43,767 bases of DNA, taken from Labrys miyagiensis. GTDB lineage: Bacteria; Pseudomonadota; Alphaproteobacteria; Rhizobiales; Labraceae. The position numbers were made by a program, and so were the translations under genes. Below, one piece after another: positions 1 through 10,640 of the stretch. The first letter of the stretch is position 1. The number at the start of each line of letters is the position of its first letter. The stretch spans positions 1 through 43,767 of the forward strand of contig NZ_BSPC01000071.1 of assembly GCF_030160835.1 (NCBI RefSeq), in the 5' to 3' direction. The notes beneath the pieces are model-generated. The model was not told where the DNA came from and made no database searches. It saw only the letters and a list, made by a program, of their open reading frames with translations.

Positions 1-2017
1 GCTCGCGCTCGCCCGCTTCGCGCAGGGCCGCCTGCGCCGCCTCTGCGGCCTGGCGCTTGGGCGTGACGGCCTCACGCGCGGCTTCGGCTTCCTGCTCCAG
101 CTCGGCCAGGCGATTGCGCTCGGCCAGGCGCCGGGCCGCGGCTGAGGGCGCCTCGGCGGCGGCCACGAAACCGTCCCAGCGCCAGAGATCGCCCTGGCGG
201 GTGACGAGACGCTGGCCTGGGGCGAGCAGGGCCTTGAGGCGCGGGCCATCGGCCTTCTCGACGATGCCGATCTGGGCAAGGCGGCGCTGCAGGCTGTCGG
301 GCGCCCGCACGAAGGTGGCGAGCGGCTCGACGCCCTCAGGCAGCGCGGCATCCTCGGCGCCGGGCTCGGCACCCGACCAATGGGCGGGCGCGGCAAGATC
401 GGTGGGGGCGTCGATGTCATCGCCGAGCGCCGCACCCAGCGCCACTTCGTAGCCCTTGGTGACTTTGAGCTTGTCGGCGATGGGGGGATATTTGGCGCTG
501 GCCGGCGTCAGCACAAGCTTGGCGAGCGTACGCGCCTCGGTCTCCAGCCGGCTGGCGACGCGCTCGGCTTCCTGCAGCGGGCCTCGGGAGGCAGCCTCGG
601 CCTCGCGGGCGCCGGCATGCCGGGCTTCAGCCTCAATGGCGGCCTGCTCAGCCTCGCCGAGTCGCTGCTGGAGCGCTGAGAGTTCCTCCTGCAGGCTCTG
701 CGCCAAGGCGGCAGCGTTGGAGCCGGCCTTCAGCGCCTCGCTCTCACGCCGCACATCGGCGAGCTGGCGCTCGAGCCGCATGACGCGGTCGCCGGCCTCG
801 CGTTCGCTGCGCTCGGCCTGGCTGCGTCCGGCCTGTAGCTCGGCGAATTCGGTCTGGGTCTCGCCCATCGCCTTTTCCTCAGCGGCGAGGGCGACTTCGG
901 CGGACCGCAGGACTTCCTGCGCCTCGGCGGCGAGATCGCCTGACGCTTCCTGCTCCTCCTTCAAGGCGGCTTCCTCGCCGACAAGGCGTTCCAGCATGGT
1001 GCCGGCATCGGCGATCATCGCCTTTTCGCGGGTGATGTCGGCGCCGGCCTGGGTGATGCGGTGGTCGAGCTCGATCTTGCGCTGTTCGGCCCGGCGCTCT
1101 TCCTGCTGCAGGGCCTCGCGGGCGGTGGTCAGGCGATGCAGCTCGGCGGCCGCCACCGATTCGGCCTCGCGCAAAGGCGGCATCTCATGGGCGGCGATCG
1201 CGGCGAGGCGCGCTGCCTCGGCCTGGGCGCGGGTGCGCTCGGCCACGGTGCGGATGTCGAGATCGAGGCGCTTCTCGGCCTCGATCACCAGCCGGCCCGC
1301 CTCCTCGAAGGCGATGTGGAAGAGCAGGGCCTCGGCCTGGCGGATCTCGTTGGAGAGGCCGCGATATCGGGAGGCCTGGCGCGACTGGCGCTTCAGGCTG
1401 TCGAGCTGCGATTCGATCTGGGTCAGTACGTCCTCGAGGCGCTCGAGATTGCTCTCGGCGGCCTTCAGGCGCAGTTCCGCCTCGTGCCGGCGCGAATGCA
1501 GGCCGGAAATGCCGGCCGCCTCTTCCAGGATGCGGCGGCGGGACTGCGGCTTGGCGGCGATCAGCTCGGCGATCTGGCCCTGGCGCACCATGGCGGGCGA
1601 ACGGGCGCCGGTGGACGCGTCGGCGAAGATGAGCTGCACGTCGCGGGCACGTACCTCGCGCCCGTTGATGCGGTAGTTGGAGCCGCGGTCACGCTCGATT
1701 CGCCGCGAGATTTCAAGGAGATCGACATCGTTGAAGGCGGCGGGGGCGGTGCGGTCCTTGTTTTCGACCGTGAGGATCACCTCGGCCATGTTGCGCGCCG
1801 GCCGGTTGCCGGAGCCGCCGAAAATGACATCGTCCATTTCGGCGGCGCGCAGGTTCTTGTGGCTGCTCTCGCCCATCACCCAGCGCAGGGACTCGACCAG
1901 GTTCGACTTGCCGCAACCGTTCGGCCCGACCACACCTGTCAGGCCGGGCTCGATCAGGAAGTCGGTCGGCTCGACAAACGACTTGAAGCCGAGAATCCTG
2001 AGCTTGGTAAGTTTCAT
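1..2017 (-). CDS. smc: Chromosome segregation protein SMC, N-terminal part (cut by left window edge)
   Basis: Structural maintenance of chromosomes ATPase, which compacts and segregates the chromosome as a dimer with ScpA/ScpB. About 672 residues are visible from the ATG at 2015-2017, and the frame stays open to base 1, so the C-terminal half lies outside. The Walker A motif GPNGCGKSN is at residues 31-39. It is followed by the R-loop-like region, then a long Glu/Ala/Arg-rich coiled coil (about 170-500), and the start of a globular hinge from about residue 510. It lies 43 bp downstream of the dsbA-like gene in the same direction, probably in one operon. This DUF721-dsbA-smc order is common in Hyphomicrobiales. 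The family assignment is secure. Walker B and the signature motif cannot be checked here. Confidence 0.95.
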   Translation of the reverse strand, partial: MKLTKLRILGFKSFVEPTDFLIEPGLTGVVGPNGCGKSNLVESLRWVMGESSHKNLRAAEMDDVIFGGSGNRPARNMAEVILTVENKDRTAPAAFNDVDLLEISRRIERDRGSNYRINGREVRARDVQLIFADASTGARSPAMVRQGQIAELIAAKPQSRRRILEEAAGISGLHSRRHEAELRLKAAESNLERLEDVLTQIESQLDSLKRQSRQASRYRGLSNEIRQAEALLFHIAFEEAGRLVIEAEKRLDLDIRTVAERTRAQAEAARLAAIAAHEMPPLREAESVAAAELHRLTTAREALQQEERRAEQRKIELDHRITQAGADITREKAMIADAGTMLERLVGEEAALKEEQEASGDLAAEAQEVLRSAEVALAAEEKAMGETQTEFAELQAGRSQAERSEREAGDRVMRLERQLADVRRESEALKAGSNAAALAQSLQEELSALQQRLGEAEQAAIEAEARHAGAREAEAASRGPLQEAERVASRLETEARTLAKLVLTPASAKYPPIADKLKVTKGYEVALGAALGDDIDAPTDLAAPAHWSGAEPGAEDAALPEGVEPLATFVRAPDSLQRRLAQIGIVEKADGPRLKALLAPGQRLVTRQGDLWRWDGFVAAAEAPSAAARRLAERNRLAELEQEAEAAREAVTPKRQAAEAAQAALREAGERE

Positions 2018-2060
2018 TCGTCACCCCGCAACCAGGCCGTTGTCAGGGCGGAGGCTGCCT

Positions 2061-2723
2061 TCAGGACTTGAGGAACGGATCCGCAGTCTGGGAGAACTCA
2101 TCCAGCGAGATCTCGCCGCTCTTTCTAACACCATTGATGAAGAAGGTCGGCGTGCCGTCGATGTTGAAGACCTTCTCGCCGCGATCTTTCACCGCGTTCA
2201 CGCCAGCATAGAGCGCCTGGTCTTTCAAGCAGGCCTGGAACTGTTCCTGTGTAAAACCCGACTGCTTGGCGATCGCGAACAGGCCCGGCAGCACCTGCTT
2301 GGCATCATCGACGAAAGCCCAATTGTCCTGCTGGGCGAAGAGGACGTCGAGGACGGTGTAATATTTGGTGGCGTCGTTGTTGGCGATGCAGCGGGCCAGC
2401 ATGAAGCCGGCGGTGGCGCGCGGGTCGAGCGGGAATTCGCGCATCGTCCACTGCACCTTGCCGGTGTCGATATACTTCTGCTTGATCGCCGGGAAGACCT
2501 CCTTGTCGAAGCGCGCGCAATGCGGGCAGGTCATCGAGGCATATTCATAGACCTTGACCGGCGCGTCGGGCTTGCCAATGGAGATATCGGGAATCGGGCC
2601 GGGAACAGCGAGTTCCAGCAGGCTGACCTTGTCGCCGTCGGCGGCGAAAGCGGGCAGGGCCGGTAGCGCCGAGGTCGCCGCGAGGGCTGCGATCAGGGTG
2701 CGGCGGTTAAGCATCGGGCTCAT
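2061..2723 (-). CDS. DsbA-family thiol:disulfide oxidoreductase (periplasmic)
   Basis: 220-residue exported thioredoxin-fold protein. The N-terminus has a twin-arginine-like or Sec signal (MLNRRTLIAALAAT, hydrophobic, ending near PAFA at about residue 28). The active site CPHC is at residues 66-69 (MTCPHCARFD). The cis-Pro segment DGTPTFFING is near residue 190. It belongs to the Thioredoxin_4/DsbA group that oxidises or isomerises cysteines of exported proteins. The first ATG (2723) is used here, but an in-frame ATG three codons later (2714) is also possible. It lies between DUF721 and smc. A 192-bp gap upstream holds an R2 repeat, so it may have its own promoter. Confidence 0.92.
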   Translation of the reverse strand: MSPMLNRRTLIAALAATSALPALPAFAADGDKVSLLELAVPGPIPDISIGKPDAPVKVYEYASMTCPHCARFDKEVFPAIKQKYIDTGKVQWTMREFPLDPRATAGFMLARCIANNDATKYYTVLDVLFAQQDNWAFVDDAKQVLPGLFAIAKQSGFTQEQFQACLKDQALYAGVNAVKDRGEKVFNIDGTPTFFINGVRKSGEISLDEFSQTADPFLKS

Positions 2724-2752
2724 CGGCTCATCATGTCCTTCATTGGGTGCGC

Positions 2753-2857
2753 TAGAGCAAAACGCGTTTTGGCAGTAACGGCATTTTGCCCAGATTCTTT
2801 ATTTCGACGCGTTTTGCGATTCTTGCCGATTCCGTCAAATCGCAAAACGCTTTGCAC
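2753..2857. repeat. R2 repeat element with GANTC sites, upstream of dsbA
   Basis: AT-richer palindromic element in the 192-bp gap between DUF721 and the dsbA-like gene. Positions 2808-2850 form a hairpin with 13-bp perfect arms (GCGTTTTGCGATT and its complement) around a 16-nt loop. The block 2803-2850 matches 9728-9776 in inverted orientation with only one inserted base between the two. GATTC sites (the CcrM target GANTC) lie at 2793, 2818 and 2828. A second part near 2754-2770 (agagcaaaacgcgtttt) also resembles sequence near 9786-9887. No ORF of substance lies in it. Confidence 0.85.
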
Positions 2858-2915
2858 GCTGCAAACGTGCGGTACTTGAGCCGCACAATTATGGCAACAG
2901 GCAGACGGAGCGCTT

Positions 2916-3446
2916 TCACGGAGCTGTGACCGGTTTTGATCCCCGCACCTGACGTCCCAGGCGCTCTAGCGCTTCGCGCAGGCCGGAGTCTTCGATGCCC
3001 TTGAGATCGTCGGCCAGCTTCTGGGCGGCGGCAGGAGCCAGTTCTGGTACCTTGGGCCGTTCGCGCCGCTCCGGATGCTCGACCGGGCCTTGCTTGAGGC
3101 GCAGCTTGCCGACGCAGCGCCAGCCGAACACCGCATTGATGCGCTCGATGATCTGGGCCGCGCCCATCTCCACCTCCAGGGCGAATGCGCTTTCCACCCG
3201 CAGAATCAGCGTTGCTGGCTGGGGGGCGGCTTCCGGCACCTGTGTCTTCGGGCGCGGGGGCCACTGGATCTTCATGGGCTGCGACTGCTCGGCGAGGCGC
3301 GCGCCCACGATATCGGGCCAGTGGCCGATGATGTCGGCCGTGGCAAAGCCGCGCGCCTTCAGGGCATCGGCAAGGGTGGGGCCGAGCAGGTCCGCGAAGG
3401 GGCGTGCCGATCGGCGCGGCTTGAAGTTTGAGGGCTTGTTGCTCAT
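2916..3446 (-). CDS. DUF721 (DciA-like) protein
   Basis: 176-residue protein starting at MSNKPSNFKPRRSARPFADL (ATG 3444-3446). DUF721 is the family of DciA, the ancestral loader of the replicative helicase. Alphaproteobacterial members are often annotated only as DUF721. The N-terminal half has the typical pattern of a short basic leader followed by a helical region with WPDIVG. A Pro-rich linker (about 70-85) leads to a predicted KH-like segment with LILRVESAFALEVEMGAAQI. It is divergent from mutY with only 24 bp between the start codons, so the promoters must lie inside each other's genes. The longer frame upstream (to 3893) is antisense to mutY and is not accepted. Confidence 0.85.
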   Translation of the reverse strand: MSNKPSNFKPRRSARPFADLLGPTLADALKARGFATADIIGHWPDIVGARLAEQSQPMKIQWPPRPKTQVPEAAPQPATLILRVESAFALEVEMGAAQIIERINAVFGWRCVGKLRLKQGPVEHPERRERPKVPELAPAAAQKLADDLKGIEDSGLREALERLGRQVRGSKPVTAP

Positions 3447-3470
3447 GGCCAAAATATGAAATGAGGAACC

Positions 3471-4535
3471 ATGCTGAATCCTGCGCCCTCCGAGGTCAAG
3501 TACTCTGACGCCCTGCTGGCCTGGTACGACAGGCATCGGCGGCGGCTGCCCTGGCGCGCCTTGCCGGGCGAGACGCCCGATCCCTATCGCGTCTGGCTCT
3601 CCGAGATCATGCTGCAGCAGACCACAGTGAAGACGGTCGGGCCGTATTTCGCGACTTTCGTCGCGCGCTGGCCCACGGTCAAGGCCATGGCGGCGGATGA
3701 TATCGAGGAGATCCTCAAGGCGTGGGCGGGGCTCGGCTATTATTCGCGGGCGCGCAACCTCCACGCCTGCGCCCGCTTCGTCAGCGACAAGCTCGGCGGA
3801 CGCTTTCCCGATACCGTGGAGAGCCTTCGCCAGCTGCCGGGTGTCGGCGCCTATACGGCGGCGGCGGTGGCGGCGATCGCCTTTAACCGCCACGCGGCGG
3901 TGGTCGATGGCAATGTCGAGCGGGTGGTGACGCGGCTCGAGGCGATCGAGACCCCGCTCCCCCAGGCCAAGTCCGCCATCGCTGAGATCGTCCAGCGCCT
4001 CACGCCAATGGACCGTCCAGGGGATTTCGCCCAGGCGATGATGGATCTCGGCGCCACCATTTGCACGCCGAAGCGCCCGGCCTGCGCCCTCTGCCCGTAC
4101 ATGTCATTCTGCCGGTCCCGCGCCGCCGGCACCCAGGAGAACTTTCCCCGCAAGGCGCCCAAGGCCAGGCGCCCCTTGCGCAAGGGCGCGGCTTTCTGGA
4201 TCACCCGCCCCGATGGCTGGGTGCTGGTGCGAAAGCGCCCCGACAAGGGGCTGCTCGGTGGCATGACCGAGATCCCGTCCAGCACGTGGAGCGAGGATTT
4301 CGACATCGGCGGCGCCCTTGCGCATGCGCCGCTCAGGACGAACTGGCGCAAGCTATCCGGTGAGGTGAGCCATGGGTTCACCCATTTCGAGCTTGCCGTC
4401 ACTGTCTATGCCGCCGACGCCCTGGTGAGCACCAAGGCGCCGCCCGATTGCCGCTGGGTGCGCTTGGCCGATCTCGACGGCGAGGCCCTGCCGACGGTGA
4501 TGCGCAAGATCGTGGCACTGGCACGCGGCGAATAG
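3471..4535 (+). CDS. mutY: A/G-specific adenine glycosylase MutY
   Basis: 354 residues. Removes adenine mispaired with 8-oxoguanine in base excision repair. Visible features are the SEIMLQQT segment with the catalytic Glu near residue 45, the helix-hairpin-helix LPGVGAYTA near 124-132, the catalytic Asp146 in VVDGNV, and a complete [4Fe-4S] ligand set C198-x6-C205-x2-C208-x5-C214. The C-terminal 130 residues form the NUDIX-like 8-oxoG recognition domain. The ATG at 3471 is preceded by a GAGGA Shine-Dalgarno. It is divergent from DUF721. Length and motifs are normal for the family. Confidence 0.97.
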   Translation: MLNPAPSEVKYSDALLAWYDRHRRRLPWRALPGETPDPYRVWLSEIMLQQTTVKTVGPYFATFVARWPTVKAMAADDIEEILKAWAGLGYYSRARNLHACARFVSDKLGGRFPDTVESLRQLPGVGAYTAAAVAAIAFNRHAAVVDGNVERVVTRLEAIETPLPQAKSAIAEIVQRLTPMDRPGDFAQAMMDLGATICTPKRPACALCPYMSFCRSRAAGTQENFPRKAPKARRPLRKGAAFWITRPDGWVLVRKRPDKGLLGGMTEIPSSTWSEDFDIGGALAHAPLRTNWRKLSGEVSHGFTHFELAVTVYAADALVSTKAPPDCRWVRLADLDGEALPTVMRKIVALARGE

Positions 4536-4800
4536 GGCAACTTGCCGCCGTCTCCTGCCGAGGCATTCCGGGTGTATATCCGGTCTCCCTTTCCGATTCC
4601 TTGCCCGACAATCGGGCACGGAAGCGCATGCTTCGCCATCTGGATAAGAATAATTTATTCTTTATGACAATCTTTGCTTTCTGCGAAAAAATAAATATTA
4701 ACCTTGCGATACTTCTTGTGATACATTGGGGAAGTTCACTTTTCTCTTGCGTTTGTCGCTCCATCAGCCAGCATGAGGCCGTACGTGCAGTGGGGGTCCC
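4536..4800 (+). promoter_or_regulatory. AT-rich leader and promoter region of the DUF4126 operon, with perfect inverted repeat
   Basis: A 265-bp gap that is much poorer in GC than its surroundings between about 4640 and 4730. A perfect inverted repeat lies at 4646-4662 (AAGAATAA-T-TTATTCTT, 8-bp arms, 1-nt spacer), preceded by a smaller palindrome at 4621-4634 (GAAGC-GCAT-GCTTC). A promoter-like pair follows, TTGCGA near 4704 and TGATACATT near 4719. The repeat has the shape of a dimeric repressor operator. The regulator is unknown. Confidence 0.45.
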
Positions 4801-5262
4801 ATGTCATTTCTTGCCGCTTTGCTGATCGGCCTGGTCGCTGGTCTGCGCACCTTCACAGCTCCGGCGGCCGTGAGTTGGGCAGCCCATTTCGGCTGGCTTC
4901 CCCTCCAGGACACCCCCCTGGCCTTCATGGGCTACACGATCACGCCGTGGATTTTCACCGTCCTCGCCATTGTCGAGCTGGTGGGCGATCAATTACCCTC
5001 GACGCCGAGCCGCAAGGTGCCGATGCAGTTCGCGGCCCGGATCATCAGCGGCGCCTTCACAGGCACGGCAATCGGCCTGCCAACCGGCCTCGGCCTGGTT
5101 TGCCTGACCGCCGGCATCATCGGTGCTGTGTTGGGCACGTTCGGTGGCCATGAGTTCCGCCGGCGGCTCGCCCTCCTTTTCGGCAGGGATCTGCCGGCGG
5201 CGCTGGTCGAGGACGTGATCGCCATCGGCGGCGCCTTTTTGATCGTGAGGTTTCTGCTTTGA
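4801..5262 (+). CDS. DUF4126 small integral membrane protein
   Basis: 153 residues, almost entirely hydrophobic, with about four membrane segments and small Gly/Ala-rich helices (for example the opening LLIGLVAGLRTFTAPAAVSW and the stretch around 75-115). It matches the DUF4126 family of predicted membrane proteins, whose function is not established. Its stop codon overlaps the TTG start of the flavoenzyme that follows (TTGA). The two are therefore probably co-translated, which suggests a shared redox or stress role, but that is inference only. The AT-rich promoter region precedes it. Confidence 0.8.
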   Translation: MSFLAALLIGLVAGLRTFTAPAAVSWAAHFGWLPLQDTPLAFMGYTITPWIFTVLAIVELVGDQLPSTPSRKVPMQFAARIISGAFTGTAIGLPTGLGLVCLTAGIIGAVLGTFGGHEFRRRLALLFGRDLPAALVEDVIAIGGAFLIVRFLL

Positions 5263-6629
5263 GCAGGACATTCGATGCCATCATCGTCGGTGCCGGCCAG
5301 GCTGGGCCCTCGCTCGCCAGCCGTTTCAGCGCGGCGGGGCAGACGGTGGCGGTAATCGAGCGCAAGCATGTCGGCGGGACCTGCGTCAACACCGGCTGCA
5401 TGCCGACCAAGACGCTGGTCGCCAGCGCCTATGCCGCCCATCTCGCCCGGCGTGCCGACGATTACGGCGTGGCGCTCTCAGGTTCTGTCGGCGTCGACAT
5501 GAAGAAGATCTGGGCGCGGAAGCAGAAGGTGACGATGGATTCGCGCACCGGGCTCGAGGGCTGGCTCGGCGGCATGCCGGGCTGCTCCCTGATCCGCGGC
5601 CACGCCCGCTTCACCGGCCCGCATGCGATCGAGGTGAATGGCGAGACCCTAACCGCCCCGAAGATATTCCTCAATGTCGGTGGCCGCGCCCATGTGCCCG
5701 AGATGTCAGGCCTTGGCGATATCGACTATCTCACCAACACTTCCATCGTCGAGCTGGACACGCTGCCCCGGCATCTCGTCGTGATCGGCGGCAGCTATAT
5801 CGCGCTCGAATTCGCGCAGATGTACCGTCGCTTCGGCAGCGCCGTGACGGTGATCGAACGCGGCCCGCGCCTGGCTTCCCGTGAGGACGAAGATATCTCC
5901 GCCGCCATCCGCGAGATCCTGGAGAAGGAGGGCATCGCCATCCATCTGGGCGCCGAGGACATCCGCTTCGCGCGCCGGGGCGGGGAGGCGGCCGTGGCTC
6001 TCGGTGGAGGCGAGGAGATTCTCGCCTCGCATGTGCTTGTTGCCGTGGGCCGCGTGCCCAATACGGACGATCTCGGCCTCGACAAGGCCGGCGTCGCCAC
6101 CGACAAGCGCGGCTTCGTTACCGTCGACGACCAGCTGCGCACCAATGTCGAGGGCATCTGGGCGCTGGGCGATTGCAACGGCAAGGGCGCCTTCACCCAT
6201 ACGTCCTATAATGACTACGAGATCGCGGCCGCCAATCTCTTCGACGACGACCCGCGCCGGGTGAGCGACCGCATCACCGCTTATGCGCTCTATATCGATC
6301 CTCCGCTCGGCCGGATCGGCCTGACGGAAGCCGAGGTGCGCAAGTCCGGCGTCAAGGCGCTGATCGGCACGCGCCCGATGACCCGTGTCGGCCGCGCGGT
6401 GGAGAAGGGCGAGACACAGGGCTTCATGAAGGTGATCGTCGATGCCGAAAGCCACGCCATCCTCGGCGCCGCGATCCTGGGCGTCGGAGGGGACGAGGTC
6501 GTCCATGGTCTTCTTGACGGCATGTATGCGCATGCGCCATCGAGCACCATCCAGCGGGCGGTGCATATTCATCCCACGGTGTCTGAACTTGTGCCGACGA
6601 TGATTGGGGAAATGAAGCCGCTGGTGTAA
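5259..6629 (+). CDS. FAD-dependent pyridine nucleotide-disulfide oxidoreductase (mercuric-reductase-like)
   Basis: 456-residue class I flavoprotein disulfide reductase. It has the N-terminal FAD-binding motif VGAGQAGPS, the redox pair C42-x4-C47 in CVNTGC, the NAD(P)-binding segment VIGGSYIALEFAQ near 175, the second FAD motif ALGDCNGKGAF near 305, and the C-terminal dimerisation domain with the His438/Glu443 dyad (HPTVSE). The substrate is unknown. There is no N-terminal heavy-metal domain and no mer genes nearby, so mercuric reductase activity should not be assumed. Translation appears to start at TTG 5259, which overlaps the TGA of the DUF4126 gene. No in-frame ATG is close enough to preserve the FAD motif. 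Confidence 0.9.
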   Translation: MSRTFDAIIVGAGQAGPSLASRFSAAGQTVAVIERKHVGGTCVNTGCMPTKTLVASAYAAHLARRADDYGVALSGSVGVDMKKIWARKQKVTMDSRTGLEGWLGGMPGCSLIRGHARFTGPHAIEVNGETLTAPKIFLNVGGRAHVPEMSGLGDIDYLTNTSIVELDTLPRHLVVIGGSYIALEFAQMYRRFGSAVTVIERGPRLASREDEDISAAIREILEKEGIAIHLGAEDIRFARRGGEAAVALGGGEEILASHVLVAVGRVPNTDDLGLDKAGVATDKRGFVTVDDQLRTNVEGIWALGDCNGKGAFTHTSYNDYEIAAANLFDDDPRRVSDRITAYALYIDPPLGRIGLTEAEVRKSGVKALIGTRPMTRVGRAVEKGETQGFMKVIVDAESHAILGAAILGVGGDEVVHGLLDGMYAHAPSSTIQRAVHIHPTVSELVPTMIGEMKPLV

Positions 6630-6942
6630 GACGCTGCCGCCGATTTCCGACGAATTTCTGAAATTCTGGGCTGGAAAGGCCGGTTCTGCAGTTCGGTTGC
6701 GATGCCAAAACAAGGCATCGCCCTGGTTTTGCGCACCCAGATTCGGATTTTGGCTGCCAATCAGGCTGCTGGCGAGTCACGCTAGCGTCACGATGGAGTC
6801 ACGCTAAGTCGCATGTCACGACAAAGCGACCGTCGGTGTGAGCCGGCCCGCGGTCTTCCCCAGCAAGGGGAAGGGGCACAGCGAAATTCCAAAAAGACCG
6901 GACACTTCAGTGCGATGGCGTCTGCAGCCGAGAGAAGACCAG
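6630..6942. other. Intergenic region before amidase, with palindrome and direct repeat
   Basis: A 313-bp gap without a convincing gene. It contains GAGTCACGCTA twice (6774-6784 and 6796-6806, 22 bp apart), and the first copy overlaps the perfect palindrome ACGCTAGCGT (6779-6788). Two helical turns between direct copies would suit a regulator-binding site, but no regulator is linked. No clear terminator was seen after the flavoenzyme. Confidence 0.35.
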
Positions 6943-9920
<2,978 letters not shown>

Positions 9921-10367
9921 ATGCTCAAGAATATCGATCCGCTGCTCAATGCCGATGTGCTCTATGCCCTCAGGGCCATGGGCCATGGCGACACGCTGGT
10001 GATCTGCGACACCAATTTTCCGGCTGATTCGGTGGCCCGCGAAACGGTGCTCGGCGATCTCCTGCGCATCGACGGCGTGAGCGCGGCCCGGGCCGTGCAG
10101 GCGGTATTGTCGGTGGTGCCCCTCGACACCTTCGTCGATGATTCCGCCCGCCGCATGGAGATTGTCGGCTCGCCGAGTGAAATCCCGCCGGTGCAGCAGG
10201 AAGTGCAGGTCGAGATCAACAAGGCCGAGGGCACGCCCCGGCCGATGACCTCGATCGAGCGCATGGAATTCTACGAACACGCCAAGAAGGCCTATTGCGT
10301 GATCACTACCGGCGAACGGCGTTTCTATGGCTGCTTCATCTTCCGGAAAGGCGTGATCGCGCCGTAG
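9921..10367 (+). CDS. fucU: RbsD/FucU-family sugar mutarotase (FucU type)
   Basis: 148 residues, the usual length. Interconverts anomers of L-fucose or a similar sugar (RbsD relatives act on ribose). The FucU pattern is visible from end to end: MLKNIDPLLNADVLYAL, MGHGD with the catalytic His near residue 22, the DTNFPADS segment, and the C-terminal FYEHAKKAY then TGERRFYG and KGVI. A GGGGAAG Shine-Dalgarno precedes ATG 9921. No other fucose genes lie next to it, so the sugar cannot be named from context. The stop codon TAG is directly followed by a truncated R1 repeat end. Confidence 0.88.
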   Translation: MLKNIDPLLNADVLYALRAMGHGDTLVICDTNFPADSVARETVLGDLLRIDGVSAARAVQAVLSVVPLDTFVDDSARRMEIVGSPSEIPPVQQEVQVEINKAEGTPRPMTSIERMEFYEHAKKAYCVITTGERRFYGCFIFRKGVIAP

Positions 10368-10640
10368 CTGGGAGCGCGTTCTGCTGGGAGCGCGGACGTC
10401 CTCGTCTGCTCTTGAGACGGAGACGTCCAAGGATAGAGCGCGCCCGCGATCGGCGGTCTCAGGGGCCGCCCGTGATCGGTGTGCCGGTCTTCAGACCGGC
10501 ATGTCCTGGACCTAGGTGGAAGATGCCGTTCCCGCCACATCGACTGAAGGTCGATGTGGCTGAGAAGACCGGCACACCGTATGCGCCCCTTCTTTGGAAC
10601 TCTCCGTTTCAAGAGCGGACGAGGACGTCCGCGCTCCCAG
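10368..10640. repeat. R1 palindromic element (R1a) with nested R3 element
   Basis: Tail-to-tail gap between fucU and rnhB. The left arm is at 10384-10414 and the right arm at 10610-10640, inverted copies that agree at 30 of 31 positions (ctgggagcgcggacgtcctc and onward). A truncated extra arm lies at 10368-10380, starting directly after the fucU stop. The loop contains a complete R3 element (10478-10579). The right arm provides the last codons and the stop of rnhB. Confidence 0.92.
10478..10579. repeat. R3 palindromic element (R3a), nested in R1a
   Basis: Arms ggtgtgccggtcttc (from 10478) and gaagaccggcacacc (to 10578) are inverted. The left arm folds on itself as GCCGGTCT-TC-AGACCGGC. An inner hairpin CCACATCGAC/GTCGATGTGG lies at 10535-10559. 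Related elements are at 33079, 42624 and 43410. Confidence 0.88.

Noticed and set aside
456-1676. 406-codon rightward frame opposite smc
   Set aside because: Ser/Arg/Ala-rich antisense of the SMC coiled coil.
3446-3893. N-terminal extension of DUF721
   Set aside because: It is antisense to mutY. The conserved DUF721 start MSNKPSN has its own ATG at 3446.
5259-6629. Mercury-resistance function for the flavoenzyme
   Set aside because: No merR, merT, merP or N-terminal metal domain is present. Only the shared CVNTGC disulfide motif is seen.
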